A DNA stretch of 64,000 nucleotides, from positions 88,497 to 152,496 of the forward strand of contig NZ_VSRY01000167.1 in assembly GCF_008271805.1 (NCBI RefSeq). Reading direction: 5' to 3'. Below, in pieces: positions 7,591 through 16,150 of the stretch. The stretch's first letter is position 1; each line of letters begins with the position of its first letter. The notes below the pieces were generated by a model. That model had not been told where the DNA came from and made no database searches. It saw only the letters and a list, made by a program, of their open reading frames with translations. The position numbers and the translations under genes are program-made. The stretch comes from Streptomyces sp. TRM49041. GTDB lineage: Bacteria; Actinomycetota; Actinomycetes; Streptomycetales; Streptomycetaceae.

Positions 7591-9066
7591 ATGTCCCTGA
7601 ACCGTCTCGACCATCTGGGTGCCCCGGTCCTCGAAGCGATCGACCGCTACCACGAGATGGGGACGCTGGCCTTCGCGCCGCCCGGCCACAAGCAGGCCAG
7701 GGGCGCCGACCCGGCCGTGCGCAAGGTGCTGGGCGACGCGGTGTTCAAGTCGGACGTGCCCGTGTCGGGCGGCCTCGACGACCGGCGCGCCAGCGGCGGC
7801 GTCCTCCACCGCGCCGAACAGCTGATGGCCGACGCCGTCCACGCCGACCACGCCCTGTTCACCAGCTGCGGCAGTTCCCTCGCCGTGAAGGCGGCCATGC
7901 TGACGGTCGCGGGGCCGCACGACACACTGCTGATCGGGCGGGACGCGCACGAGTCGGCCGTGGCCGGGCTCATCGTGTCGGGCATCCAGCCGGTGTGGGT
8001 GGAGCCCCAGTGGGACGAGCGGCTGCGGATCTCGTACCCGCCGTCCCCCGCCGCGTACGAGGCCGCCTTCGAACGCCACCCGGACGCGCGCGGCGCCCTG
8101 GTGACCAGCCCCACGGCGTACGGTGCGTGCGCCGCCCTCGACGAGATCGCCCGGGTGTGTCACCGGCACGGCGCACCGCTGATCGTCGACGAGGCGTGGG
8201 GCGCGCATCTGCCGTTCCACCCGGACCTCCCGTCCTGGGCGATGGACGCGGGCGCGGACCTGGCGTTCACAAGCATCCACAAGATGGGCAGCGGCCTGGA
8301 GCAGGGCTCGGTCTGCCATCTGCGGAGCGGCCTCGTCGACCCGGCGGTGCTCAGGTCCCGCGCCGACCTGCTGGGCACCACCTCGCCGTCGGTGCTCATC
8401 TACGCCGGGCTGGACGGCTGGCGACGGCAGATGGTGCTGTACGGCCGGGAACTGCTCGGCGAGGCCCTGCGGCTGGCTCACGAGGTGCGCGGCGAGATCG
8501 ACCGGATCGAGGGCCTGCACGTGTACGGGGGCGCGGAGCTCACCGGACCGGGCCGCGGCGCAGACTTCGACCCGCTGCCGGTGGTCGTCGACGTGTCCGG
8601 CCTCGGCACCACGGGCTACCGCGCGGCCGACTGGCTGCACGGCCACCGCAGCATCGACGTCCATATGAGCGACCACCGCAGGATCGGCGCGCAGCTCACT
8701 TACGCGGACTCCCGCGCCACCACCGCGCCGCTGCTGGACGCGCTGCGCGAGCTGGCCGAGCACGCCGACGAGGTGGCCGACGCCCGCCTGGCCGACGTGC
8801 CCGGCCCGGCCGAGCTGCGCATGGAACAGGTGTGCCCGCCGCGCGACGCGTTCTTCGCCGCGTTCGAGGACGTGCCGGTGGGCGAGGCGGCCGGCCGGGT
8901 CGCCGCCGAGATGATCACGCCGCACCCGCCCGGTGTCCCGGTGGTCCTGCCGGGTGAGCGGCTCACGGAACCGGTGCTGACCTATCTGACGTCGGGGGGG
9001 TCGGCGGGCATGCACATCCGCGATGCGGCGGATATCCGTCTGCGGACAGTGCGGGTGCGCGCGTGA
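7591..9066 (+). CDS. Orn/Lys/Arg decarboxylase-like PLP-dependent enzyme
   Basis: Encodes 491 residues of the fold-type I group-III decarboxylase/aminotransferase kind. The N-terminal part carries the APPGHKQARG motif. The cofactor lysine is K231 in SIHKMGSG, preceded by IVDEAWGAHLPFH, which carries the pyridine-binding Asp and a substrate-pocket His. The C-terminal small domain ends near HIRDAAD. Family members decarboxylate basic amino acids; the substrate here cannot be told. It follows the P450 gene by 15 bp with AGGCAGGTGG as ribosome site, so joint action on an amine or amino acid is a reasonable guess. Confidence 0.83.
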   Translation: MSLNRLDHLGAPVLEAIDRYHEMGTLAFAPPGHKQARGADPAVRKVLGDAVFKSDVPVSGGLDDRRASGGVLHRAEQLMADAVHADHALFTSCGSSLAVKAAMLTVAGPHDTLLIGRDAHESAVAGLIVSGIQPVWVEPQWDERLRISYPPSPAAYEAAFERHPDARGALVTSPTAYGACAALDEIARVCHRHGAPLIVDEAWGAHLPFHPDLPSWAMDAGADLAFTSIHKMGSGLEQGSVCHLRSGLVDPAVLRSRADLLGTTSPSVLIYAGLDGWRRQMVLYGRELLGEALRLAHEVRGEIDRIEGLHVYGGAELTGPGRGADFDPLPVVVDVSGLGTTGYRAADWLHGHRSIDVHMSDHRRIGAQLTYADSRATTAPLLDALRELAEHADEVADARLADVPGPAELRMEQVCPPRDAFFAAFEDVPVGEAAGRVAAEMITPHPPGVPVVLPGERLTEPVLTYLTSGGSAGMHIRDAADIRLRTVRVRA

Positions 9067-9120
9067 CGGCTGTGACATGATGCGAGGGCCTCGCCACGCG
9101 CTGTGAACGGAAGGGTTGGC

Positions 9121-9342
9121 ATGGCCTCAGGCGCCGGAAAGTGGGAGCGGGTGCCCCTCGTTCCGCAGACCCGAGACCGGCAGGCGGCAGCGGCCACCCC
9201 CACGTCTCACCGGGGCGCCGAGGCGGCACCGCTCTTCTCGCGCCTCGCCCGGGAGTGGAGAGCCCAGGGCCGGGTCGTCCCGGGAGCGCGGGACCAGGAG
9301 TGGGAAGTCCTCGTGCGACGCCCGGTGTGGCCCGGACGCTGA
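9121..9342 (+). CDS. Small conserved Streptomyces-type protein, unknown function
   Basis: Encodes 73 residues starting MASGAGKWERVPLVP with GGAAGG upstream. The C-terminal half (LFSRLAREWRAQGRVVPGAR, then DQEWEVLVRR) has the pattern of small Streptomyces proteins that I recall but cannot name. There is no signal peptide or membrane segment. It is 54 bp after the PLP enzyme and could be the last gene of that operon. Confidence 0.6.
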   Translation: MASGAGKWERVPLVPQTRDRQAAAATPTSHRGAEAAPLFSRLAREWRAQGRVVPGARDQEWEVLVRRPVWPGR

Positions 9343-9574
9343 GCCTCCGTCACCCGTTCGCGCGCGATGCGCCCGAGTGGCTCCGGCCGCCTTTCTCTAC
9401 TCCCGTGACGCGTCGGCCCGTTGGCGTTCGAGTGAATCCAATACGGCGACAGTTCCGCTGGTGCCTTTTCGGTTGATTAATTCGTTGTGGTATTTGCGGC
9501 GGCAGCCGGGCCTCACCGGCTCGTGGGTCACGAAATCCGTGGCAAGACTTCCGCTGCGGAAAGGAAGCCGAGAA

Positions 9575-9808
9575 ATGAAGTGCAAGAAGGCCGCAGTGGC
9601 CGTTGCCGGTCTGTTCCTGGCCATGGGCGCCGCCGCTCCGGCGGTCGCCGACGCCGGAGCGGAGGGCCTGGCCGGCAGCTCCCCAGGCGTTCTGTCCGGG
9701 AACGTCGTCCAGCTGCCGATCCACATGCCGCTCAACGCGTGCGGCACCAGCCTGAACATCGTCGCGCTGCTGAACCCGGCGATGGGCAACGCCTGCGTCA
9801 ACGGCTGA
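9575..9808 (+). CDS. Short chaplin, copy 1
   Basis: Encodes 77 residues: a signal peptide (about 1-26, ending APAVADA) followed by one chaplin domain (SSPGVLSGNVVQLPIHMPLN, then two Cys in NACGTS and GNACVNG forming the conserved disulphide). Short chaplins are secreted, assemble into amyloid-like films and lower surface tension for aerial growth. GGAAG lies upstream of the ATG. The 230 bp before it are non-coding and must hold the promoter. A very strong terminator follows. Confidence 0.93.
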   Translation: MKCKKAAVAVAGLFLAMGAAAPAVADAGAEGLAGSSPGVLSGNVVQLPIHMPLNACGTSLNIVALLNPAMGNACVNG

Positions 9809-9831
9809 CGCAGCGGTATCCGACACACCGC

Positions 9832-9869
9832 GGAAGCCGGTCCCGGAGGACGCTCCGGGACCGGCTTCC
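9832..9869. terminator. Bidirectional terminator, perfect 17-bp stem
   Basis: GGAAGCCGGTCCCGGAG and its exact complement, with the loop GACG, lie between the convergent chaplin gene and the fusion gene ending at 9907. Confidence 0.92.
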
Positions 9870-9906
9870 CGCCGTTCCCGGCGCGGGTCGGCCGCTCAGG
9901 CGACGC

Positions 9907-12597
9907 TCAGGCGACGGGCCGTACGCCGTCGTCCGCCGGGCGGGACCGCGTCCCCGGCACCGCCGCCGGCAGCCTCGGCGACCGCAGCCGCCGCTCGACG
10001 CCCCGCACGAGCCGCTCGGCCGTGTAGGCGGCGCCGTACACGAACCGCATGGCCGGGCCGTACGACGGGGCGGTGAGCAGGCCGGCCAGGAACAGCCCGG
10101 GCTGGGACGACTCGAACTGCCCGCTCACCTCGGGGGCACCGCTCCCGCCGACCGTGTGCAGTTCCTCGCGCAGTTCCCCGGCCAGCACGTCCACCCGGTC
10201 CAGGCGCGGAGCGAAGCCGGTCGCCGCGATGAGGTGGTCGGTCTCCACGTCGGTCGTCAGCCCCTCGGGCCCGGACGGCCCGGCGAGGGTGAGCCGCAGC
10301 CGGGTGCCGCCCCGGCCGGCCGGTTCGGCGGCGACGACGGTCTTGCCGAGCCGTACGTCCGGCACGGCCTCGAACCGGTGCCGCAGCCACCAGGCGCCCG
10401 CCGGCCCCAGGGCGGTGGTGAAGAGCCGCTCGCGGGTCGTGGCGGGCAGCCGCCGGAAGACGCCCGGCGTACGGGCGTACAGCAGGTTCTGCCAGCCGCA
10501 GCCCAGGCCGGTGTGCGGGGCTCGGGCGGCCTCCCAGCGGCCGCGGTGCAGCGACGGGGGCACGGTGTTCCAGACGAGCCGGGTGGAGCGGGCCACCATG
10601 CGCGCGTGGGCACCGAGCTCGGTGAGGAGCACCGCGGTCTCCAGGGCCGCCTGGCCCGCGCCGACGACGGTCACGTCCTGGCCCGCGAACCGGCCCAGGT
10701 CGGTGTGGTGGCTGCTGTGCGTCACCTGGTGCGGCATCAGCGGGCGCAGCCCGGCGGGTGCGTCCAGGAACGGCATCACGCCCAGCGCGAGCGCCACCGT
10801 CCGCGCGCCGTGCACCTCGCCGTCCTCCGTCGTGACCGTGTAGCCGCCGTCCCCGCGCGCGTGGACGGCCACGACGGTGCGCGGGTCGACGGGCGGGACG
10901 GCCTGGCGGGCGAACCAGTCGCCGTACTCGGCGAAGAACCCGATCGGCAGCGGTACGCCGTGCTCGGCCCGCACCCCGCGCGTGGCGGCGTAGGCGGCGA
11001 GGCCGTACGCGCCCGCGGGGTCCGACAGGTCCGAGGCCCACGGCTCCGACTTCAGGAACATGCCGGGCGGCATGAGATGCCAGGGCCGCATGACCTGGCC
11101 GAAGACGCGGATGTCCAGGCCACGGGCGGCCGCGTGGGCGGCGACGGACAGTCCGTACGGGCCGGCGCCCACGATCACGAGATCGTCGTCGTGCATCGAA
11201 CCCACCACTTTCGTCATCGTCGGGGGGAGGGAGGGGGCAGGGACGGGAGAGGGCGAGGAGGGGGAGGAGGGGGAGGAGGGGGAGGAGGCAGCGGAGGAGG
11301 CGGAGGAGGCGGGGGCAGGGCCTCGGGCGGTCTCCGTGCTTACGGCCGGCTGCGCCGGGTTCCTGGCGCGGTTCCGCGCCCGCCACGCGTCGCGGAGCGC
11401 CTCGCGGGCGCGCCGGGCGAGGTGAGCCGTCCACGCGCGTGCCATGGCGAACGCCGGGGCCGGGTCGTCCGCCGCGTACCAGGCCGTCTCCAGGGCGCCG
11501 CCCGGGGCGTAGGCGCGCGGGCGGGGCCGGGGCGAGGTGAGGACGGACAGGGCGGCGTAGTTCTCGACGACGAACCGGCGCCCGTACGAGCGGACCAGGT
11601 CGGGCACCGGACGCCCGGTCAGGTCCAGGTGCAGGGCGCGTACGACGTCCAGGCCCCACGGGTCGGAGAACAACCGGAACTGCGCGCCGGGGCGGGGGTT
11701 GAAGTCCAGCAGGTGGTACGTGCCGGTCACCGGGTCGCGCCGGAAGTCGAGGTCCACGATGCCCCGGTAGCCGAGCGCGGCCACCAGATCGCGGGCCATG
11801 CGCTCGACGGCCGGGTTCGGCGCCCACGCCCCGACGGCCGTCAGGCCCGCGCCGTCCGGCCAGGAGCGGGCCTTCCGGCCGGTGGCCGCGACCCCGCACG
11901 CCCCGGCGCTGTCGCAGTACGCGTGGAAGAACCAGTCGCCGTCGCGGCTGCCGGGCAAATACCGCTGGAGCAGCAGCGGGCTGCCCGCCTCCGCCTCGCG
12001 CGCGTGGAGGTCGCGCACCTGCTCCACGGAGTGGGCCAGGACGGTGCTGCGCAGCCCGCTGCCCGCGGGGATCAGCCAGGGGCGGCTCCACTTGGCGACG
12101 ACGGGCAGCCCGAGGGCCATGGCCATGGCTCCGGCCTCGCCGGCGTCGGCGGGGGCCAGGGTCTGCGGGTGCGGGATGCCCAGGCGGTGGCAGGTCGCGG
12201 CGAGCGCGGCCTTGTCGGCGACCAGACCGGGGAGCCCTGACGGCTGCTCAGGCAGCAGGAAGCGGCCCGCCGGGCCGCCGGGCTCCCGACGTAGTCCGTC
12301 CAGCGCGAGGGCCGTGACGTCGTCCAGGGCGAGCAGGACGGCCGGGGAGCCCGAAAGAGCATCGGAGACCTGCGCGAGCGTGCGTCGCATGTCCGTCAGG
12401 GCCGTGCTCGCCGGGCGGGGATGACACCGGCGTACGTAACGGGAGCGGGACACGGGACCGGCCGGGGTGTCGGCCACGACGTGGACCGGGACGCCCACCC
12501 GGCCCAGGGAGCGGGCCGCGCCGAGCGTGCCGTGGTGGAACGGATCGCGGTCGAACCGCATGAGCACGGCGGCGACGCGGGTGTCGAAGGGCGGCAC
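9907..12597 (-). CDS. ATP-grasp / FAD-dependent oxidoreductase fusion protein
   Basis: A single 896-residue reading frame. Residues ~1-400 form an ATP-grasp ligase-like domain (GLPVVAKWSRPW, LLLQRYLPGSRDGDW, DLDFRRDP and LLDFNPRPGAQF, supplying Mg-ATP ligands). A Ser/Pro/Ala linker (~425-460) follows. The remainder is a flavoprotein monooxygenase-like domain with two nucleotide motifs, LVIVGAGPYGLS (~473) and VTVVGAGQAALE (~640). In other streptomycetes I know these as two adjacent genes. An internal ATG at 11217 or 11196 could restart translation, but neither has a good ribosome site and no stop separates the halves. GTG 12597 has GAGGAC upstream. The reaction is unknown, probably ATP-dependent ligation plus a flavin oxidation. 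Confidence 0.8.
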   Translation of the reverse strand: MPPFDTRVAAVLMRFDRDPFHHGTLGAARSLGRVGVPVHVVADTPAGPVSRSRYVRRCHPRPASTALTDMRRTLAQVSDALSGSPAVLLALDDVTALALDGLRREPGGPAGRFLLPEQPSGLPGLVADKAALAATCHRLGIPHPQTLAPADAGEAGAMAMALGLPVVAKWSRPWLIPAGSGLRSTVLAHSVEQVRDLHAREAEAGSPLLLQRYLPGSRDGDWFFHAYCDSAGACGVAATGRKARSWPDGAGLTAVGAWAPNPAVERMARDLVAALGYRGIVDLDFRRDPVTGTYHLLDFNPRPGAQFRLFSDPWGLDVVRALHLDLTGRPVPDLVRSYGRRFVVENYAALSVLTSPRPRPRAYAPGGALETAWYAADDPAPAFAMARAWTAHLARRAREALRDAWRARNRARNPAQPAVSTETARGPAPASSASSAASSPSSPSSPSSPSPVPAPSLPPTMTKVVGSMHDDDLVIVGAGPYGLSVAAHAAARGLDIRVFGQVMRPWHLMPPGMFLKSEPWASDLSDPAGAYGLAAYAATRGVRAEHGVPLPIGFFAEYGDWFARQAVPPVDPRTVVAVHARGDGGYTVTTEDGEVHGARTVALALGVMPFLDAPAGLRPLMPHQVTHSSHHTDLGRFAGQDVTVVGAGQAALETAVLLTELGAHARMVARSTRLVWNTVPPSLHRGRWEAARAPHTGLGCGWQNLLYARTPGVFRRLPATTRERLFTTALGPAGAWWLRHRFEAVPDVRLGKTVVAAEPAGRGGTRLRLTLAGPSGPEGLTTDVETDHLIAATGFAPRLDRVDVLAGELREELHTVGGSGAPEVSGQFESSQPGLFLAGLLTAPSYGPAMRFVYGAAYTAERLVRGVERRLRSPRLPAAVPGTRSRPADDGVRPVA

Positions 12598-12823
12598 GGC
12601 ATGTCCTCGTCTCAATGCCCCGACTGGGCGATGAAATCCTCTGATGGCCTATGGAGAAGCCGGACCGAGTTCCCGGTCGGCCCATTGGGAATACTCATGG
12701 AGATGACCGTCCGGAAGGGAACGACGACGAACGTCTGATTCGGGGTGTTCACCGGCGGTCTGCTGATTTCCGGTTCCGTGGTGTCGGCCGGCCCGGGGGA
12801 CCACGTGGCTCCGCTGCGGGCCG

Positions 12824-13312
12824 GACCCGGACGCGTGGAGGAGGTACTGGAACCGCATCGTCACCGCCATGCGTGAGGTGCCCGGCCAGGAGTTCCGGTT
12901 CGACTTCGCGCCCAATCGCGGCCGGGACGCCATTCCCTGGACCAAGGGTTGTCCGGGCGACGTCGTGGACATCGTGGGGATGGATTCCTACGACCAGCCG
13001 CCGGGCCGGACATTCGACGAGCAGGCGAACGAACCGTACGGACTGCGGCATCATGTGGAATTCGCCGCGGCCCTCGGGAAGCCTATCTCCTGTCCCGAGC
13101 GGGGGCTGTTCCGAAACGGCGACAATCCCGAGTGCATGCGGCGGGTGCTCCAATGCATCGGTGAGGACAAGCCGCTGCACCACTCGTTCAGCGATTACTG
13201 CCCGCACGGAGTCTGCAGTGCGACAGGAATACGAAGCCCGTGCGGGCCCATGGGCGTGAGCCCGTGGATGAAGCAGTGGCTCGGCGCCCAGCCGGAGCTC
13301 CGTCACGGGTGA
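12824..13312 (+). pseudogene. Remnant of a GH26-type glycoside hydrolase (C-terminal part)
   Basis: The frame begins without a start in DPDAWRRYWNRIVTAMREVP and continues through RFDFAPNRGRDAIPWTK, VVDIVGMDSYDQPPGRTF and SISDYCPHGV-like sequence, which I recognise from Streptomyces family-26 beta-mannanase-like proteins. The N-terminal half, with the acid/base region, and any signal peptide are missing. The normally PEWG-like nucleophile motif reads SCPERGLF, and the segment after CPHGV no longer resembles the family. ATG 12869 gives the longest frame but has no convincing role. Decay appears advanced. It lies between two surface-protein regions. Confidence 0.75.
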
Positions 13313-13443
13313 GGTGCTCGGCGAACCGGTCGGTGAGGTGCGTTCACCCGTTCAGTAGAGCAACCGGCGAAAGCCTCACGCGTTGTTGATGGAGTCGGCC
13401 GCGTCGGCCGCAACGCTCGTTCCGAACCGAGGAGTGCTCCACC

Positions 13444-13683
13444 ATGTCCCGTATCGCGAAGGCTGTCGTCCTGACCTCCGCCGCAGCCGTGTCCATGGCC
13501 GGTGCCGCCGGCGTCGCGAACGCCGACGTCGACGCGCACGGCGCGACCATGAGCTCGCCCGGCGTCATCTCCGGCAACGCCGCCCAGGCCCCGATCCACA
13601 TCCCGGTCGGCCTGTGCGGCAACACTGCCGATGTCATCGGGGCCCTGAACCCGGCTTTCGGCAACGCCTGCATCAACGACTGA
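13444..13683 (+). CDS. Short chaplin, copy 2
   Basis: Encodes 79 residues: a signal peptide (about 1-27, ending GVANAD) and one chaplin domain (MSSPGVISGNAAQAPIHIPV, Cys pair in LCGNTAD and GNACIND). GAGGAG precedes the ATG. It is divergent in sequence from the chaplin at 9575, so it is not a recent duplicate. A terminator hairpin follows directly. Confidence 0.93.
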   Translation: MSRIAKAVVLTSAAAVSMAGAAGVANADVDAHGATMSSPGVISGNAAQAPIHIPVGLCGNTADVIGALNPAFGNACIND

Positions 13684-13707
13684 CGCCGGAAGACGATCCA
13701 CGCGAAC

Positions 13708-13740
13708 GGCGCCGCCCCCCGGGACACCGGGGGCGGCGCC
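13708..13740 (+). terminator. Terminator of chaplin copy 2
   Basis: Stem GGCGCCGCCCCC/GGGGGCGGCGCC (12 bp) with a 9-nt loop, starting 24 bp after the stop codon. Confidence 0.88.
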
Positions 13741-14016
13741 GTTCCGTGTGCGGCCACCCCTTGGCGGCGCACGGTGGTGTCACCAGTCCGACGTATCACC
13801 GGAAGGAAGACCACGAATGCTTCTTTCACACTGGTACGAGAATATGACCGCCACACATCATTCGGGTGCAGTGTCGAGAATTCCCACGACATGGAGTTTC
13901 CGCCGCGCGGGGGACTCGTTACAGAAGCAGAGAGCGCCGCCCAGGGACCGGACAAATAAGCGGTCCACGGCGCGAGTTGTTACGCACGACGCCCTTCCAG
14001 GAAGGATTCACTCCCG

Positions 14017-14292
14017 ATGAAGCCCACGAAGGTTGCTGCGGTCGTCGCCGGCTCCGTCATGGCGATGGGCGCGGCCGCACCGGCCTTTGCCGCTGACACT
14101 CTTACCCCCGCCAGCCTCAACGGGGCGGTGGACACGCTGGGCAAGCGCGGCCTGGCCGAGGCGGTCCCCGCGGAAGCCGTGAGCAAGGTGACCGACAACA
14201 ACCTGGTCGGCAAGGTCTCGGACACCACCGGCGGGCTGGACGCCACGGAGAGGACCGCGCCGCTGCTGGGTGGACTCCCGGTCGGCAGGTAA
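14017..14292 (+). CDS. Small secreted protein, unknown
   Basis: Encodes 91 residues with a clear signal peptide (about 1-26, ending APAFAADT). The mature peptide of ~65 residues is polar, has no cysteine and carries TLTPASLNGAVDTLGKRG. It is neither chaplin nor rodlin but has the same type of signal sequence and location, so a role at the cell surface is plausible. AGGAAGGA lies upstream of the ATG. The 276 bp between the preceding chaplin and this gene show no other gene. Confidence 0.72.
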   Translation: MKPTKVAAVVAGSVMAMGAAAPAFAADTLTPASLNGAVDTLGKRGLAEAVPAEAVSKVTDNNLVGKVSDTTGGLDATERTAPLLGGLPVGR

Positions 14293-14881
14293 CACAAGGA
14301 ACGGACGGCCGGGAGGGGGCCGGGGGGAATGGAGACGTTCCCGCCCGTCCCCTTCGTCGCGCGCTGCGACCAGGCGAATTCCGAGCCTTTCTCGGCGGTG
14401 CTCGTTCATTCAGACAGCAACGTGCTCACCAGTCCAGGTCCGGGAAGGTGCACGTAGAAATGAACGTGAGGTCACAGGCCGGCCTCCCCGGACTCCTGAA
14501 CCACCCGCGCCGCGTGGGGGTGAAGGAAGCATTCGCCCCGCCACCCGTATGACAACCGCTCGTTACACCCGACGGCTTGTCGCATGGTCACCGGCCTGCG
14601 GAACCCGCCGGGCACCGACGCACCCAGCGTCGTCGCCCCGGGCTCCGCGGGCCATTCCCGTGCCCGGCTTCCCCGGGTGGCCCGAGTCGCCGCTTCGCCC
14701 CCTGCGGAGTGGCGGGCGGTGGACTCCCTCCCGGGGTTCAGAGCGACCTTAAGCCGGAAACCGTTCCGGAACGCGAAGCCGAATCCCGTACCCGTCAAGG
14801 TGAATCGAGCCGAACGAGTTTCGGCCGAACAGGTGAAAACACACCGAACCGTCCTCATTCGCGCCACTAGTATCCGGCGGC
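14293..14881. other. Non-coding intergenic region
   Basis: No convincing gene is present; open frames here are GC-driven. A perfect 12-bp palindrome CGTTCCGGAACG lies at 14762-14773, upstream of the DUF5949 gene, and could be a regulator site. The stretch 14775-14880 is lower in GC and is the likely promoter region. Confidence 0.5.
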
Positions 14882-15385
14882 ATGACCTCTTCCCCCGCCG
14901 TATCCCCGGACCAGCAGCGTTCCCTTCTGGGAACGCTGACCGTCATTCCCTGGTGCAGCGAGCCCACCGCCGACGACCCCGGTGACCCGCTGCTGATGGT
15001 GTACTCGCTCGGCGACGGCCGCGACGGCCCGGAGGCCGGTGAGGAGGCGATGCGGGCACAGCTGGAGCGGCTTGGCATGTCGATCGGCGAACGCCTCACC
15101 GACCTGGGCAAGGACAGCGGCGTCCCGGTGACTCTGCTGGTGGAGGCTCAACAGGCCGTTCTGACGCTGCCGTTCATGAAGGTGCAGTGCCCGGTGCCGC
15201 CGGAGTGGGAGAAGGCGGCCCACATGAAGGGCCAGGTCTATCTGATCTTCGCGGTCCGCCCCTGGCCCGAGGCCGTGCCCGGCAAGGAGGTGCCGGCGGA
15301 GAAACTGCGCGCCTTCGTCACCGGTGAGGGGCTCCTGGAGGGCAGCGCCCACTGCCTGGCGCCCGTGCTGCGGGTGCGTACCTGA
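14882..15385 (+). CDS. DUF5949 family protein
   Basis: Encodes 167 residues, cytosolic and without membrane segments. Family signatures seen are LLMVYSLGDG, VPVTLLVEAQQAVLTLPF, QCPVPPEWEKAA and VYLIFAVRPWPEA. The function of DUF5949 is unknown. It lies 16 bp upstream of the VKOR gene on the same strand, so co-transcription is likely. Confidence 0.85.
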   Translation: MTSSPAVSPDQQRSLLGTLTVIPWCSEPTADDPGDPLLMVYSLGDGRDGPEAGEEAMRAQLERLGMSIGERLTDLGKDSGVPVTLLVEAQQAVLTLPFMKVQCPVPPEWEKAAHMKGQVYLIFAVRPWPEAVPGKEVPAEKLRAFVTGEGLLEGSAHCLAPVLRVRT

Positions 15386-15401
15386 CACACCGGGAGAATC
15401 G

Positions 15402-16073
15402 GTGAGAACCATGACGACGACACACGACACATACACATCCACGGGCCCGGCACCCGGCACCTCCGCCCCCGCCGACGACGCACCGGACACCGGTGGCGGT
15501 ACGGGGGCGGGCCGGGCGTTCGCCTGGATGCTGGTGCTGACCGGCGCGGCGGGGCTGCTCGCGGCGTGGGTCATCACCCTGGACAAGTTCAAGCTCCTGG
15601 AGGACCCGGACTTCACGCCCGGGTGCAGTCTCAACCCGGTCGTGTCGTGCGGCAGCGTCATGGAGAGCGATCAGGCGTCGGTCTTCGGCTTCCCCAACCC
15701 GATGCTCGGCCTGGTCGCCTACGGCATGGTGATCGCGATCGGCGCCGGCCTGCTGGCAGGGGCGCGCCACCGCCGCTGGTACTGGCTGGGCCTCAACGCC
15801 GGGACGCTGTTCGGGGTCGGGTTCTGCACCTGGCTGATGCAGCAGTCCCTGTACGAGATCAACGCCCTGTGCCTGTGGTGCTGCCTCGCGTGGGTCGCGA
15901 CGATCGTCATGTTCTGGTACGTGACCTCGCACAACATCCGTCAGGGCGTCCAGCCCGCCCCGGCGGGCGTGCGCCGTTTCCTGGCCGAGTTCACCTGGGT
16001 GCTGCCCGTCGTGCACATCGGGATCGTCGGGATGCTGATCCTGACCCGCTGGTGGGACTTCTGGACCAGCTGA
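15402..16073 (+). CDS. Vitamin K epoxide reductase (VKOR) family membrane protein
   Basis: Encodes 223 residues from the GTG at 15402 (GGGAG 5 nt upstream; ATG 15411 is the alternative). Four or five transmembrane helices are seen. The active-site CXXC is C157-L-W-C160, and the loop pair is C75/C83 (GCSLNPVVSCGS). Bacterial VKORs oxidise a DsbA-like partner and pass electrons to menaquinone, driving disulphide formation outside the membrane, which would matter for the disulphide-bearing chaplins and rodlins nearby. No thioredoxin-like partner is adjacent. The N-terminal 35 residues are a Thr/Gly-rich cytoplasmic tail. Confidence 0.9.
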   Translation: MRTMTTTHDTYTSTGPAPGTSAPADDAPDTGGGTGAGRAFAWMLVLTGAAGLLAAWVITLDKFKLLEDPDFTPGCSLNPVVSCGSVMESDQASVFGFPNPMLGLVAYGMVIAIGAGLLAGARHRRWYWLGLNAGTLFGVGFCTWLMQQSLYEINALCLWCCLAWVATIVMFWYVTSHNIRQGVQPAPAGVRRFLAEFTWVLPVVHIGIVGMLILTRWWDFWTS

Positions 16074-16106
16074 CGCCCCACCTCCACCCCCACCTCCACC
16101 CACCTC

Positions 16107-16149
16107 CGCCCCCACCCCGACGCCGCGCGCCCGCGTCGGGGTGGGGGCG
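16107..16149. terminator. Bidirectional terminator, perfect 17-bp stem
   Basis: CGCCCCCACCCCGACGC and its exact complement, with a 9-nt loop, separate the convergent VKOR and LysE genes; the stem abuts the LysE stop codon. Confidence 0.9.
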
Positions 16150-16150
16150 C

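Noticed and set aside
6207..8957. Very long open frame (over 900 codons) overlapping the P450 and PLP-enzyme genes in another frame
   Set aside because: It is a GC-driven mirror frame of two well-supported genes; its translation is Arg/Gly/Pro-rich without any domain.
9487..12240. Long plus-strand open frame across the ATP-grasp/FAD region
   Set aside because: It lies antisense to a protein with clear nucleotide-binding motifs; composition is that of antisense GC-rich DNA.
14584..14985. Upstream coding frame before the DUF5949 gene
   Set aside because: No ribosome site, basic low-information translation, and it overlaps a well-supported gene.
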